Shown: piece after piece, positions 8,065-17,693 of the stretch
How positions within the stretch are numbered: position 1 is the stretch's first letter
How the letters are laid out: each line of letters begins with the position of its first letter
NCBI GenBank assembly: GCA_964613745.1
Contig: CAZTJA010000006.1
Location: forward strand, 3,920-67,919
DNA from: CAZTJA01 sp964613745
GTDB lineage: Bacteria; Desulfobacterota; Desulfomonilia; Desulfomonilales; Desulfomonilaceae
Length of the DNA stretch: 64,000 nt
Direction: 5' to 3'
Translations under genes and position numbers: made by a program
Notes under the pieces: generated by a model
Seen by the model: only the letters and a program-made list of their open reading frames with translations
Database searches by the model: none
What the model was told of the DNA's origin: nothing

Positions 8065-9677
8065 TACTCAGCCTCCTCATTCAGAGGGTTGCCGCGCAAA
8101 TCGGTCTCTCGCTCTTGCTCACCGGTCATGATTAGGGCATTTGCCACTAACTCATGAATACCGCCGACTTCGACATCAGGCGCCCAGTAATGACATAGCG
8201 CAGTCAATGTGGCCCGGTCGATTGCGCACATGCACGTTAACCTATTCACGCCGTGTTTATCTCTGACGTGACGCAATGCATTTGCCCTCGGAAATGCGCC
8301 CCTCATTCTCATTTCGAGGTTCTCGTCATTTCCTAGACCGGCACCGCCGCCGCAGCAGAAGGTTTGTTCACGAATCGTGTTTTCGGGCATTTCATGAAAA
8401 TCTTCGCAAACGGCATTCAAGACGTAACGGGGTTCATCCATTAAGCCGGCTGCTCGGGCAGGGTTGCAAGAGTCATGATATGTTGTGATGACGTTCTTGT
8501 TTCTACTGGGATCAAATTTCAGTTTTCCATGTTTGATAAGATCGGCGGTAAACTCAGTGATATGAACCATCTTGGTATTCTTGGAATTCTCGAACTTCGT
8601 TCCGGTAATAGGAGACACCGGTTCTTCGAGGAAATCCGCAGGCCCGTTCATGGTTTCCATATACTGGTGCATAACTCGCCACATGTGACCGCATTCACCG
8701 CCTAGAATCCACTTGACCCCGAGCCTCTTCGCTTCGGCATAAATCTTCGCATTCAGCCTCTTGATCATCTCATGAGAAGTGAACAGACCGAAGTTACCGC
8801 CTTCGGAAGCGTAGGTGCTCCAGGTGTAGTCAAGTCCGAGCTCGTGGAAGAGCATCAAATAGCCCATGCAGGTATAGGTTCCGGGGTCGGCAAAATAGTC
8901 CCCGGACGGAGTCACGAAGAGTATTTCCGCACCTTTTTTGTTAATCGGCAGATTCACATTGATACCCGTTATGGTTTCAATGTCGTCCACCATGAATTCC
9001 CACATGTCTTTTACACCGTGAGGAGGAATTCCAAGGTGATTACCGGTTCTGTAGCAGTTGGCCACCGGTTCAAGAACCCAGTTGATATTCAGCCCGACAA
9101 GATTCAACAATTCACGACCGATCATCGTGACTTCGGCAGTATCTATTCCATAGGGGCAGAAAACGGAACATCTTCGACATTCAGTACATTGAAAGAAATA
9201 ATAAAACCATTCCTTCAACACATCGATGGTCATCGGTCTGCCGCCGGCAAGCTTACCGAAGATCTTTCCGGGGAGAGTAAAATCATTTCTATAAACTGAA
9301 CGAATGAGTTCAGCTCTAAGCACCGGCATGTTTTTGGGATCGCCGGAACCAATGAAGAAATGACATTTGTCGGCGCAAGCACCGCATCTCACGCAGATAT
9401 CCATAAAAAGACGGAACGAACGATACTTGTCCAGTCTTTCTTTTAGTCCCTTGTGAATTATTTCCTGCCAATTTTCAGGAAGTTTCCAGTCCTCATCCGT
9501 TGGGGACCATTCTCTGGGGTTGGCTAATCCGAGCCTTTTGAGATTCTTGGGAGCTGCGGGGTAGCTGTAAGTGCCATCCCGAAACCTGGTGGGAGTATCC
9601 ATCCATGGCGTCTCGGGGGGATCGTTTAGATCGATCTTTAATAATTCTTCCGGTTTAGGAAGGTTATGCAGTTCCAT
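8064..9677 (-). CDS. dsrK: DsrK, HdrD-like iron-sulfur (CCG) subunit of DsrMKJOP
   Basis: Cytoplasmic catalytic subunit related to heterodisulfide reductase HdrD, thought to act on the DsrC trisulfide. Seen: two [4Fe-4S] motifs (CVRCGACADKC and CTECRRCSVFC, in the first third) and a C-terminal half with cysteine-rich elements GGECGHMWR, HDSCNPAR and TFCCGGGAGLG that build the special HdrD-type cluster. Length 537 aa is normal for DsrK. ATG at 9677 with AAGGAG upstream, 2 bp after the dsrM stop. dsrAB and dsrC are not in this window, as is common because dsrMKJOP often stands apart. Confidence 0.96.
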   Translation of the reverse strand: MELHNLPKPEELLKIDLNDPPETPWMDTPTRFRDGTYSYPAAPKNLKRLGLANPREWSPTDEDWKLPENWQEIIHKGLKERLDKYRSFRLFMDICVRCGACADKCHFFIGSGDPKNMPVLRAELIRSVYRNDFTLPGKIFGKLAGGRPMTIDVLKEWFYYFFQCTECRRCSVFCPYGIDTAEVTMIGRELLNLVGLNINWVLEPVANCYRTGNHLGIPPHGVKDMWEFMVDDIETITGINVNLPINKKGAEILFVTPSGDYFADPGTYTCMGYLMLFHELGLDYTWSTYASEGGNFGLFTSHEMIKRLNAKIYAEAKRLGVKWILGGECGHMWRVMHQYMETMNGPADFLEEPVSPITGTKFENSKNTKMVHITEFTADLIKHGKLKFDPSRNKNVITTYHDSCNPARAAGLMDEPRYVLNAVCEDFHEMPENTIREQTFCCGGGAGLGNDENLEMRMRGAFPRANALRHVRDKHGVNRLTCMCAIDRATLTALCHYWAPDVEVGGIHELVANALIMTGEQERETDLRGNPLNEEAE

Positions 9678-9679
9678 GT

Positions 9680-10687
9680 TTACTCCTTGTCCACCGGGAT
9701 TCCGGCATCCTTCATCTTTTCCCTGAATTCATCTTCATATTCGGAGTATGTATGAACCTTTACAGGATAATTCCAGGGGTTCTCATATCGTTCCATGCGG
9801 TTTACGTTGGCCATATTCCTGGTGGGGCTCAGGAAAACGCCGCCCATGTGCATAATCTTACTGAAGGGCAGATACGCTATGAGCACATTGACCAAAAACA
9901 GGTGGACGTAAAACATGGGGTTTATACCGGCAGGTGGATCCGCCAGGCTGAAAGTGAAAAGCCCCATTGCCAACTGTTTGACTCCCAATAGATCCACTTT
10001 CAACCACAATCTCATTATGATACCGGTGAGACCAATGGCGAGAATGAGCAGCAGTGGAAAATAATCCGCCGGCAATGAAATGTATCTCATCTGCGGAAGG
10101 GCAACCCTCCGGAAGAAGAGATAGGTTACGGCTCCCATGAAGAGAAGATCCGTTATGAAAAGTGTGGGAACGAGAATCTGGAAAAATCCGTCAACCGACG
10201 AGATCATCTCGACTACCGACGGAATGGGTTCGACGAAGAAACGAAGGTGTCTTATCACTATGATCAAAAACGAGTAATGAAAGAGAATTCCAAAGAGCCA
10301 CAGCCATTTGGCGGAACCGTACGTTACATTGGGACCTTCACGGAGTTCCGCTTTGGTATTTCTAAACAGAGATCTGAAGAGAAATACTTCGAGGAACATT
10401 CGGAGGACTACTCCCAGGGTGGTGTGGGGACTCTCGACATAGTCGTTTTTAATCCAAGGTAATGAATAAGCCTGTCCACAGGTGGTAGGGATTCGGAACG
10501 GAACCGGGACTCGGGCCCAGTCCACTATGCGGTACACGAAGCCGACCAAGAAGATGACTCCGGCCGCATAGGGAATGAAAACCCCGAATAACTTGTCCAG
10601 GCCTATCGACCCTGTTCCTACCCAAGCGACCAGTCCGAGACCTATCACTGCGAGCAGGGAGACGAATAGGGACAACGATGCGTTCAT
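9680..10687 (-). CDS. dsrM: DsrM, cytochrome b membrane subunit of DsrMKJOP
   Basis: Di-haem b-type membrane subunit (NarI-like) that oxidises menaquinol and feeds DsrK. It has about six hydrophobic segments; the first starts at residue 3. Family features visible include the AKWLWLFGILFHYSFLIIV helix with a haem-type His, a FVYRIVDW segment and LPFSKIMHMGG near the C-terminus, the latter with a second candidate His. The TTG at 10693 gives a longer form, but the ATG at 10687 is 7 nt after GAGGTG and is preferred. First structural gene of the dsr operon, 15 bp after the RsbRD-domain gene. Confidence 0.95.
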   Translation of the reverse strand: MNASLSLFVSLLAVIGLGLVAWVGTGSIGLDKLFGVFIPYAAGVIFLVGFVYRIVDWARVPVPFRIPTTCGQAYSLPWIKNDYVESPHTTLGVVLRMFLEVFLFRSLFRNTKAELREGPNVTYGSAKWLWLFGILFHYSFLIIVIRHLRFFVEPIPSVVEMISSVDGFFQILVPTLFITDLLFMGAVTYLFFRRVALPQMRYISLPADYFPLLLILAIGLTGIIMRLWLKVDLLGVKQLAMGLFTFSLADPPAGINPMFYVHLFLVNVLIAYLPFSKIMHMGGVFLSPTRNMANVNRMERYENPWNYPVKVHTYSEYEDEFREKMKDAGIPVDKE

Positions 10688-10702
10688 CTGCAATCACCTC
10701 AT

Positions 10703-11260
10703 CTAAGTTGCAGTGCTACTATTATTATTATCGGGCTCTGCCCAATCCTCGGGCATCCCGTACTTCCGACTGATTACTTCCAGTATTCTGGATGTTCTAT
10801 TCTTGAGCTCGAAGGCCCGAATATCGAATAGTGTTTCACGGCATTGCATGTAAATGTTGAAGGCTAGGAGCGCCAGCCTATCTATTCTTGATTCGAATGT
10901 CAATAATTCTTCAAACATTCCGCGGTCGGTGATGTTCTTAGCCAAGACTTCCCGCACCGCATGCTTGAGGAAAAAAATAAAGGCGAGCGCATTTGAGGGG
11001 GTAAACTCCTGAACGGCTCGTATTCTTACGATTTTGTCCATAAAATATGAGAATTCCGGATTTTCGGGATCAGCATTTGTGACCAGCAGATTATAGATCT
11101 CATTGAGACCTTCTCGGATGTTTGATCCTACAGGATTAGAGAACCTATCCTTCTTGCTTCCAAGAAACTTCTTCGTTTCGTCCGGATATGTGTTTAGGGT
11201 TAATTCCAGCCATCTGTTAATGACGGTTTCTTTTTCTTTCACTAGTATATCACTAAGCAT
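10703..11260 (-). CDS. RsbRD N-terminal-domain protein of the dsrMKJOP operon
   Basis: 185-aa, mostly helical cytoplasmic protein resembling the RsbRD N-terminal sensory domain, starting LVKEKETVINRWLELTLNTYP and containing a DKIVRIRAVQEFTPSNALAFIFFLKHAV-type core broken into amphipathic helices. Genes of this type commonly stand directly before dsrM in sulfate reducers; the role is unknown, possibly sensory or assembly. The ATG at 11260 follows AGAGGA with 7 nt spacing, and the stop is 15 bp before dsrM, so it is very likely the first gene of the operon. No output domain is present. The family call rests on pattern recognition and neighbourhood. Confidence 0.8.
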   Translation of the reverse strand: MLSDILVKEKETVINRWLELTLNTYPDETKKFLGSKKDRFSNPVGSNIREGLNEIYNLLVTNADPENPEFSYFMDKIVRIRAVQEFTPSNALAFIFFLKHAVREVLAKNITDRGMFEELLTFESRIDRLALLAFNIYMQCRETLFDIRAFELKNRTSRILEVISRKYGMPEDWAEPDNNNSSTAT

Positions 11261-11794
11261 TGTTCGTCCTCTTTCTTGATTAGGTATTCATATAAAATTA
11301 TTAGCAATTTAGTGATTGCAGGGACTTTACGCAACAATTCATAGTCTACCGCGCAGAACACGAGAATGTCGGCTAAATTTGAACTAAAGACCGGTACGAA
11401 CAGTATACAAAGGCCTGAATAAAGATACCTACCGAATCACGCGCTGATATGGATTCAGCAGTTGCAACTGCCGCTAAAATTCTCGATTTGTATCATCCCT
11501 GATTGGCGCTGCCGATGGAAGTCAATCGTCAGACAGCAAGGATTTCAAAGCTTTACGGATACCATCGTGAATAGGGAATGTCAAGAATATTCAAGATGAA
11601 CGGCCGAAATTTTGGAATCCGAGGAAGCATCACAGGCTCTATTTCGTGCTTGACCTTTTGGATTGGGTAACTACATTGAGCATGGAAATCTTTGACATTG
11701 AACTTTACCGATCAACAGCATAATCGAAAATGTTTTCTCGACAATGGCTATTAAAGCTGGACGATAATCTGCATTACAGTTGTGAGGAACACGG
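11261..11794. other. 534-bp gene-free region between dsr operon and VOC gene
   Basis: Divergent intergenic region that should hold the dsr-operon promoter (minus) and that of the VOC gene (plus). No convincing reading frame was found. The only clear element is a perfect 14-bp palindrome GCAGTTGCAACTGC at 11458-11471. A TTGACA at 11692-11697 lacks a well-spaced -10 box. No RNA gene recognised. Confidence 0.6.
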
Positions 11795-12370
11795 ATGAAT
11801 CGCTTTACCGGAATAAATCATTTAGCAATGGTCACTTCAGATATGGATAAAACTGTCCGCTACTGGAGAGACCTCTTGGGAATGAGACTCGTGGCCGGTT
11901 TAGGGGCTCCCGGTTACCGGCATTATTTTTTTGAAATCTCGGAATCCGACATGATTGCGTTTTTCGAATGGAGCGGGGCCGAGAACATTCCGGAAAAGGA
12001 CCATGGAGCACCGGTCAAAGGCCCAATAGCTTTTGACCATGTTTCCATTGGGTTGAAAACCTTTCAGGATCTTTGGCAATTGAAGGAAGAATTGGAAGCA
12101 GCGGGTTTTTGGGTATCTGAAGCCGTGGATCACGGATTTGTCGTTTCCATTTATTCCTTTGATCCAAACAATATTCCGGTTGAATTCAGCGTAGACACAA
12201 GGGGAGCCGACATCAGACGCAATCCCAAAATGACGGATTCAAAGCCTTCCATGATCACAAAAGAGGGACCCGAACCACAAAAAGGTAAATGGCCGGATTC
12301 CATGGAAGACACTTCGGAAGAACACAAAATATATCCTGCTGCGGGCAGTGAACTGTTCAACAAGGATTGA
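11795..12370 (+). CDS. VOC (glyoxalase/dioxygenase) family protein
   Basis: Member of the vicinal-oxygen-chelate superfamily. The N-terminal beta-alpha-beta module begins GINHLAMVTSDMDKTVRYWRD, with His at residue 8 as the usual first metal ligand; GYRHYFFEI and FDHVSIGL supply further His positions, and IPVEFSV ends the second module near residue 132. The last 55 residues are polar and unlike the fold, probably a disordered tail. The substrate is unknown; dioxygenases, epimerases and lyases share this fold. Monocistronic, convergent with the ABC-F gene 39 bp downstream. No strong SD is visible (GAGGAAC, 8 nt upstream, is usable). Confidence 0.82.
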   Translation: MNRFTGINHLAMVTSDMDKTVRYWRDLLGMRLVAGLGAPGYRHYFFEISESDMIAFFEWSGAENIPEKDHGAPVKGPIAFDHVSIGLKTFQDLWQLKEELEAAGFWVSEAVDHGFVVSIYSFDPNNIPVEFSVDTRGADIRRNPKMTDSKPSMITKEGPEPQKGKWPDSMEDTSEEHKIYPAAGSELFNKD

Positions 12371-12409
12371 ACCGCTACAGACAAATATTTGTATGGCTCG
12401 CCTGCAAAA

Positions 12410-14383
12410 TTATATGCAAGCCTTTTCTTCAATGATTTCCAATTCGGCCTGCAATTCTTCCCATTTTTCTTCCATAGATTTGATTTCGGTTTCAACAATC
12501 GGCAATTCTTCAATCAGCGGAAGCAGCAGTTCTTTGTTCTCATAAGTTTTTGGATCGGCCATTAACGCCTGCAGGTGTTTTTTTCGTGTTTCCTTTTTTT
12601 CCAGCTCCGTTTCAATTTGTTTAATTTGCTTTTGTATGGGTGCCCTCAATTTTGAGAGGGTATGCCTCAATTCGGCTTCTTTTCTCTTCCGGTCCTTCTT
12701 GGATTCTTTTTTCGATTCATCTTCATCCGGGGTTTTGGGCGACGCTGTTTCCGTTATCTCGGGGTTTTCCAGTTCGGAATCAAGTTTTTTCTTGTATTGG
12801 TACTCTTCATAGTTCCCAAGATAGTATTCGGCTCTACCCGGTTCAATCTCCAGTATTCCCGTACATACGGAGTTCATGAGTCGTCTGTCGTGGGTGATGA
12901 GCACGAGTGTACCGGAAAATTTCTTCAACCCGGCTTCGAGTATCTCACAGGAGGGAATATCAAGATGGTTTGTAGGTTCGTCCATTAACAATAAGTTCGG
13001 GGGCGAAAGCAGAATCTTTGTCAGTGCAAGTCTACTCTTTTCTCCGCCGCTGAGCACTTTCACTTTCTTATAGACGTCGTCACCGGAAAAGAGGAATGCA
13101 CCAAGGAGGTTACGCACTTCCTGCTCCGTTAGTTTCGGACTTGCGGAGACCGCTTCTTCCAAGACGGTGCGATCCGATATGAGACTCTCGGATTGATGCT
13201 GGGCGAAATAGCCGACTTTTACCTGGTGCCCCAATTTTACCAGACCGGAATCAAACGGGATTATGCCCGCCATAATTTTCATGAGAGTGGACTTTCCCGC
13301 TCCATTGGGTCCAACAAGCCCTATCCGATCACCCCGTTCAAGATTGATCGAAAATCCGTTATAAACGACCTTATCCCCGAACCGCTTGACCAGATCCGCA
13401 ATTTCAAGTGATCGTTTGCCCGAAGGAGGGGGCTGAGGAAAGCTGAATTTCAGGGTACGTTGCGTGGGCGGTGGTTCCACTAAATCCATTTTTTCGATCA
13501 TTTTTACGCGACTTTGGACACGGCTGGCGGTGCGGGCTTTTACTCGGTTTTGGTCAATAAACTTTTGAATTCTCTTTATTTTATCCTGCTGATTTCTAAA
13601 TGCGGCAAGCTGAACATCATCTTGCAATTGACGAGTATTTTCGTACTGGTCGAAATTACCGGTATAGACCGTGACCTTTCCACGCCCAACCTCAACTATT
13701 TTACCGACTATCCGATTAAGGAAGGCACGATCATGAGATACGAGAACAATTGCCCCTTTAAAGTTCATGAGGTAGTCTTCGACCCAAAGGAGACTTTCCA
13801 AATCCAAGTGGTTGGTCGGCTCGTCGAGCAGAAGCACGTCTGGTTCAGCAAGAAGAATCTTTGCAAGCGCCACACGCATTCTCCAGCCGCCCGAAAATTC
13901 GCTCCATCTTCGCTGAGAATCTTCCGGTTTAAAACCCAGGCCGTTCAGAACCTTGAGGGCTCTAGCTTCTAAAGTGTACCCGCCGAACCGTTCAAAGTCG
14001 TGCAGCAGAATCCCGTGTTCCTGAATAATCGTCTCGGTTTTCGGGTCATCGGGTGAAAGTCGGCTCATTTCATGTTCAACTTGTGCAAGCCGCTCCCTGA
14101 CGAATTTGAGTTCAGGGGAGACGTTCATTACCTCTTCTAGGATCGGTCCGTCTCCTCCGTGGATCAATTCCTGATGCAATACCCCCATTCGAATTCTTTT
14201 TTCGATGGAAACTTCGCCCTCGTCCGGGGAAATTGTCCCCTCCATCATACCGAGGATAGTGGATTTACCGGCCCCATTGGGACCGATCATGCCTATACGA
14301 TCTCCCCTATGAATGCTTAGGGAAGCATCCTGGAAAAGAGGTTTTCCGTTGTAAAATTTGGCTACATTGCTAATGAATATCAA
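12410..14383 (-). CDS. ABC-F family ATP-binding protein (YheS/Uup-like)
   Basis: Soluble protein with two ABC ATPase domains and no membrane helices, of the ABC-F class that acts on ribosomes. Seen: Walker A GPNGAGKST (34-42) and a second GPNGAGKST in the second half, signatures FSGGWRMRVAL and LSGGEKSRLAL, Walker B LLLDEPTNHLD and LLMDEPTNHLD. The linker between domains has the YENTRQLQDD...FIDQNRVKARTAS region typical of ABC-F. A charged coiled-coil tail (about 560-657) resembles the YheS group. Start is a TTG at 14383. Assigning one of the ABC-F subtypes (EttA, Uup, YheS, YbiT) needs a tree. Confidence 0.92.
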   Translation of the reverse strand: MIFISNVAKFYNGKPLFQDASLSIHRGDRIGMIGPNGAGKSTILGMMEGTISPDEGEVSIEKRIRMGVLHQELIHGGDGPILEEVMNVSPELKFVRERLAQVEHEMSRLSPDDPKTETIIQEHGILLHDFERFGGYTLEARALKVLNGLGFKPEDSQRRWSEFSGGWRMRVALAKILLAEPDVLLLDEPTNHLDLESLLWVEDYLMNFKGAIVLVSHDRAFLNRIVGKIVEVGRGKVTVYTGNFDQYENTRQLQDDVQLAAFRNQQDKIKRIQKFIDQNRVKARTASRVQSRVKMIEKMDLVEPPPTQRTLKFSFPQPPPSGKRSLEIADLVKRFGDKVVYNGFSINLERGDRIGLVGPNGAGKSTLMKIMAGIIPFDSGLVKLGHQVKVGYFAQHQSESLISDRTVLEEAVSASPKLTEQEVRNLLGAFLFSGDDVYKKVKVLSGGEKSRLALTKILLSPPNLLLMDEPTNHLDIPSCEILEAGLKKFSGTLVLITHDRRLMNSVCTGILEIEPGRAEYYLGNYEEYQYKKKLDSELENPEITETASPKTPDEDESKKESKKDRKRKEAELRHTLSKLRAPIQKQIKQIETELEKKETRKKHLQALMADPKTYENKELLLPLIEELPIVETEIKSMEEKWEELQAELEIIEEKACI

Positions 14384-14491
14384 GGGACTGCATCTCCGAA
14401 GGGTCTCCGTATTGCTGCACCACTGCTGGAATCTGTGCTATTATGTTGTGATTTTCAACATTTCCAAAGGTTCATAGAATACTCACCAAAG

Positions 14492-15244
14492 ATGAAAACT
14501 TCAATCCCGTCAAAAATGAGACGGCTTGTTGGTAAAGCTATCGGGGATTTTCAATTGATTGAGGATGGAGACAGAATCTTAGTGGCCCTGTCCGGCGGCA
14601 AAGATTCTTGGTCTTTATTGTACCTATTGAATGAACTGAGGCTCAGGGCACCGGTTCAATACCACTTGACGGCAGTGACCGTGGATCCTGGTACGGGAGC
14701 ATTTGATTTTGGGAGCGTATCCGAGCGTCTTGCAAAAGATGGTTTTGAATCAAGAATTATTCCCGGAAACATACTCCAAATTATAAAATCCCATTTGAGC
14801 GTGGGAACAAGCCCATGCTCATTCTGTGCCCGTCTTAGACGAGGTGTCCTATACTCATTTGCGGCATCAGGCAATTGGAACAAGATAGCCTTGGGACATC
14901 ATCTTGATGATTTTATTGAAACCTTGCTTATGAACATGTTTTTCAACGGTTCACTCAAAGGTATGAGTCCAATTTTGCACGCTGACGACGGGAAGAACAC
15001 GGTTATTCGACCGCTGGTTTATGTTCGGGAAGATTGGACGACTGAATTCGCTCGGTACCTCGGAGTTCCTATTGTGAACTGTGCTTGTCCGTTTCAAGGA
15101 GAAATTGAGTCCAAAAGGCACTATGTGAAGAAAAAAATTCATGAGTTGGAACAGGATATCCCCGATGTAAAGACCAATATTTTGTCTTCCATGGCGCGGG
15201 TCAGGCCCCGACATCTGCTTAGCATGAAAAATAAACCGTCGTGA
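14492..15244 (+). CDS. TtcA-like PP-loop ATPase (tRNA 2-thiocytidine synthesis family)
   Basis: N-type ATP pyrophosphatase related to TtcA, which thiolates tRNA cytidine-32. Seen: PP-loop LSGGKDSWSLLYL, a CSFCARLRRGVLY motif (the CxxC that, with a later Cys such as that in CACPF, binds the Fe-S cluster in TtcA) and LGHHLDDFIETLLMN. The open frame begins at 14435, but the extra residues do not match the family; the ATG at 14492 is chosen and 14516 is also possible. No strong SD at either. Divergent from the ABC-F gene, 28 bp before the SD of the thioesterase gene. TtcA versus a related thiolase cannot be separated by eye. Confidence 0.82.
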   Translation: MKTSIPSKMRRLVGKAIGDFQLIEDGDRILVALSGGKDSWSLLYLLNELRLRAPVQYHLTAVTVDPGTGAFDFGSVSERLAKDGFESRIIPGNILQIIKSHLSVGTSPCSFCARLRRGVLYSFAASGNWNKIALGHHLDDFIETLLMNMFFNGSLKGMSPILHADDGKNTVIRPLVYVREDWTTEFARYLGVPIVNCACPFQGEIESKRHYVKKKIHELEQDIPDVKTNILSSMARVRPRHLLSMKNKPS

Positions 15245-15283
15245 TAATTTTCGATTGACGTATATAGAAAAGTGGAGGTCGTG

Positions 15284-15712
15284 ATGAAGGCATCCTTACT
15301 ACCCGGCATTTCATACGAATTCTCTTACACTGTTCCCGATGAGAAGACGGTTCCCCATCTGTTGCCGGAATCACAAGAGTTTCGAGTGATGCCGAACGTT
15401 CTTGCAACCGGTTATCTGGTGGGCCTCATTGAATGGACATGTATCCAGGCCGTGAACCCCCATCTTGATTGGCCGGCTGAACAAACGGTTGGAACCGGTG
15501 TAAATATAAGTCACAGCGCAGCTACCCCACCTGGAATGACCATTAAGATTAAGGTTGTTCTGGAGAAAGTGGATCGCAAAAAACTTACATTTTCAGTTGA
15601 GGCTTCTGATGAATTGGACGAAATCTCCTCAGGCATCCACGAGCGGTTTATCATAGATGCAGAGCGGTTTTCCCAGAAGTTGGCTAAGAAATCTTCCCTG
15701 TTCCATCCTTGA
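15284..15712 (+). CDS. FlK-like hotdog-fold acyl-CoA thioesterase
   Basis: Small single-domain protein (142 aa) resembling fluoroacetyl-CoA thioesterase FlK and its wider family: the VLATGYLVGLIEWTCIQ segment corresponds to the hotdog helix with Thr and Glu, and GTGVNISHSAATPPGM contains a His at the position expected for the active site. Family members hydrolyse short acyl-CoAs; the physiological substrate here is unknown and fluoroacetate resistance should not be assumed. An in-frame GTG at 15272 would place the SD inside the gene; GGAGG at 15274-15278 fits the ATG at 15284, which I chose. Likely co-transcribed with the upstream TtcA-like gene. Confidence 0.82.
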   Translation: MKASLLPGISYEFSYTVPDEKTVPHLLPESQEFRVMPNVLATGYLVGLIEWTCIQAVNPHLDWPAEQTVGTGVNISHSAATPPGMTIKIKVVLEKVDRKKLTFSVEASDELDEISSGIHERFIIDAERFSQKLAKKSSLFHP

Positions 15713-15728
15713 CCGTTTCAGTGTAGGA

Positions 15729-15756
15729 TTGCCGTCCTTTGAGAAATGTGTATACT
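15729..15756 (+). promoter_or_regulatory. candidate sigma70 promoter of the riboflavin operon
   Basis: TTGCCG (15729-15734), 16 bp, TATACT (15751-15756), about 55 bp before the ribE start. No FMN-riboswitch (RFN) conserved elements are visible in the short leader, so riboflavin genes here seem not to use that control. Confidence 0.5.
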
Positions 15757-15811
15757 AGGAAGGTTTAATAGTGATCGGTCTCGGATTGGTCTTTCGGAGA
15801 ACTCTCATTAG

Positions 15812-16453
15812 ATGTTTACTGGAATAATAGAAGCACGTGGACTGATTAAGTCGCTGGAACCTATGAGTTCTTTTGTGAGAATTCGTATTTCCACCGAGCT
15901 GGATATGTCGGATGTTCGGCCCGGCGACTCCATTGCGGTAAATGGGGCTTGCCTGACCGCCACGATTCTCAATCCCAAGGAAGCTGAGTTTGCTGCGGAC
16001 GTGTCGCCGGAAACATTGAGAGTGACGACATTGGGTGAGCTTAGAAATGGCTCTCATGTCAATCTAGAAAAAGCTATGAGGTTAGATTCTCGATTGGGTG
16101 GACACTTAGTTGCCGGCCATGTAGATACAATAGCCAGAATTTCGGAAAAACGTTCAGTGGGAGAAGGATTTCTCATTGGCTTCGCAGTGGAATCTTCTCG
16201 GTATCTTGTGGAAAAAGGAAGTGTTGCAATAGATGGTGTTAGCTTGACGGTCAACAAAGTAATGGAAAATCGTTTCTGGGTAATGATAATCCCTCATACT
16301 GCCGGTCTGACCGGGTTGACCGAGAAAAATGTAAGTGATAGGGTTAACGTGGAATTCGACCTTATCGGAAAATATGTTGAAAAATTCGTATCATCCCGCA
16401 CGGGCTCTGAGAGTATAACGGAAGAAACTCTGAAAAAACATGGTTTTATGTAA
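15812..16453 (+). CDS. ribE: riboflavin synthase, alpha chain
   Basis: Dismutates two 6,7-dimethyl-8-ribityllumazines to riboflavin, the last step of the pathway. It starts with the family hallmark MFTGIIEARG, and consists of two homologous lumazine-binding beta-barrels (about 1-95 and 96-195): the first with GDSIAVNGACLTA, the second with GGHLVAGHVD and GSVAIDGVSLTVN. The C-terminal trimerisation helix is present (VEFDLIGKYVEKFV). 213 aa, normal. First gene of ribE-ribBA-ribH, with ribBA 5 bp later. Confidence 0.96.
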   Translation: MFTGIIEARGLIKSLEPMSSFVRIRISTELDMSDVRPGDSIAVNGACLTATILNPKEAEFAADVSPETLRVTTLGELRNGSHVNLEKAMRLDSRLGGHLVAGHVDTIARISEKRSVGEGFLIGFAVESSRYLVEKGSVAIDGVSLTVNKVMENRFWVMIIPHTAGLTGLTEKNVSDRVNVEFDLIGKYVEKFVSSRTGSESITEETLKKHGFM

Positions 16454-16458
16454 GGAGG

Positions 16459-17679
16459 ATGCCTGAAATGGGCGTGCTTGTCGGTATCGAGGAAGCTTTA
16501 GAGGAAATTAAAAAAGGTCATATGATCATTTTGGTTGATGATGAGGACCGCGAAAATGAAGGTGATCTGTTCATGGCCGCTGAGAAAGTCACCCCTGAGC
16601 ACATCAATTTTATGACGAAGTATGGTCGCGGGCTTTTATGTTTATCTTTAACTCCTGAAATTATACAGCGGCTGAAGCTTCCAATGATGGTGAGCAACAA
16701 TAAATCTCCTTTCGGAACGGCTTTTACCGTATCCATAGAAGCCGCAAAGGGTGTGACGACGGGAATATCGGCTCACGATAGAGCCGTCACAATTCTCACG
16801 GCCATTGATGAGAATGCTACTTCGCAGGACATCATATCCCCAGGGCATGTATTTCCTCTTCGCGCCAGAGGCGGCGGTGTGCTCGTAAGAGCCGGACAGA
16901 CGGAGGGCAGCGTCGATCTAGCCAGATTGGCCGGATTTACCCCTGCCGGTGTTATTTGCGAAGTGATGAATGATGACGGGACTATGGCACGCATGCCTGA
17001 GCTGATCGAAATGGCCGAGCAGCACGATCTGAAAATCTGCACAATTAAAGATCTCATTCAGTATCGAATGAAAACGGAGAGACTCGTGCGCAGAGGTGCC
17101 GAGACGGTTCTCCCGACCGAATTCGGCGGCGATTTTCGACTGATCGTTTACGAGAACGATGTAGACAAACACAATCATGTCGCCTTGCTGAAGGGCGAAG
17201 TTGATCCAAATGAGCCTATACTGGTAAGAGTTCACAGCGAATGCCTCACGGGAGATGTGTTCGGGTCCAAGCGCTGCGATTGCGGTATCCAACTCGAGAA
17301 AGCCATGCGTATGGTCGAAGAGGAGGGAAAAGGAATCATCCTTTACATGCAGCAGGAGGGTCGAGGAATCGGACTGCTCAATAAGATTAAGGCGTACGCT
17401 CTTCAGGATCAGGGCTGTGATACCGTTGAAGCCAATTTGCGTTTGGGCTTCAAACCCGACCTCAGGGATTACGGATTGGGTGCTCAAATGCTTGCGGATC
17501 TGGGTGTTCGGAAGATGAAACTCATGACGAACAATCCCACAAAAATCGTTGGGTTGGAAGGTTATGGATTGGAAGTTGTAGAACAGATCCCAATAGTAGT
17601 CGAACCCTGCGCGACCAATCTGAGATACATGAAGACCAAGAAAGAAAAAATGGGTCATCTTTATGATCTGAAATCTTAG
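16459..17679 (+). CDS. ribBA: bifunctional DHBP synthase / GTP cyclohydrolase II
   Basis: Fused enzyme supplying both precursors of riboflavin. The N-terminal RibB half (about 1-203) shows [12 protein letters not shown] and [20 protein letters not shown], making 3,4-dihydroxy-2-butanone-4-phosphate from ribulose-5-phosphate. The C-terminal RibA half (about 206-406) has the zinc site [17 protein letters not shown], the catalytic QQEGRGIGL and [14 protein letters not shown], opening GTP. No key residue appears missing, so both halves look active. ATG at 16459 with AAGGAG upstream, 5 bp after ribE. Confidence 0.96.
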   Translation: MPEMGVLVGIEEALEEIKKGHMIILVDDEDRENEGDLFMAAEKVTPEHINFMTKYGRGLLCLSLTPEIIQRLKLPMMVSNNKSPFGTAFTVSIEAAKGVTTGISAHDRAVTILTAIDENATSQDIISPGHVFPLRARGGGVLVRAGQTEGSVDLARLAGFTPAGVICEVMNDDGTMARMPELIEMAEQHDLKICTIKDLIQYRMKTERLVRRGAETVLPTEFGGDFRLIVYENDVDKHNHVALLKGEVDPNEPILVRVHSECLTGDVFGSKRCDCGIQLEKAMRMVEEEGKGIILYMQQEGRGIGLLNKIKAYALQDQGCDTVEANLRLGFKPDLRDYGLGAQMLADLGVRKMKLMTNNPTKIVGLEGYGLEVVEQIPIVVEPCATNLRYMKTKKEKMGHLYDLKS

Positions 17680-17693
17680 ATCACGGAGGGTTG

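Noticed and set aside
8772..9299. 175-codon plus-strand frame within dsrK
   Set aside because: Antisense shadow of dsrK; no family pattern.
12381..12392. Palindrome ACAAATATTTGT between the convergent VOC and ABC-F genes
   Set aside because: AT-rich without a GC stem; not a convincing terminator.
15713..15811. FMN riboswitch before the riboflavin operon
   Set aside because: The leader is short and lacks the conserved RFN elements.
16918..17658. 246-codon antisense frame inside ribBA
   Set aside because: Lies fully within a gene with clear RibB and RibA motifs; no SD or homology of its own.
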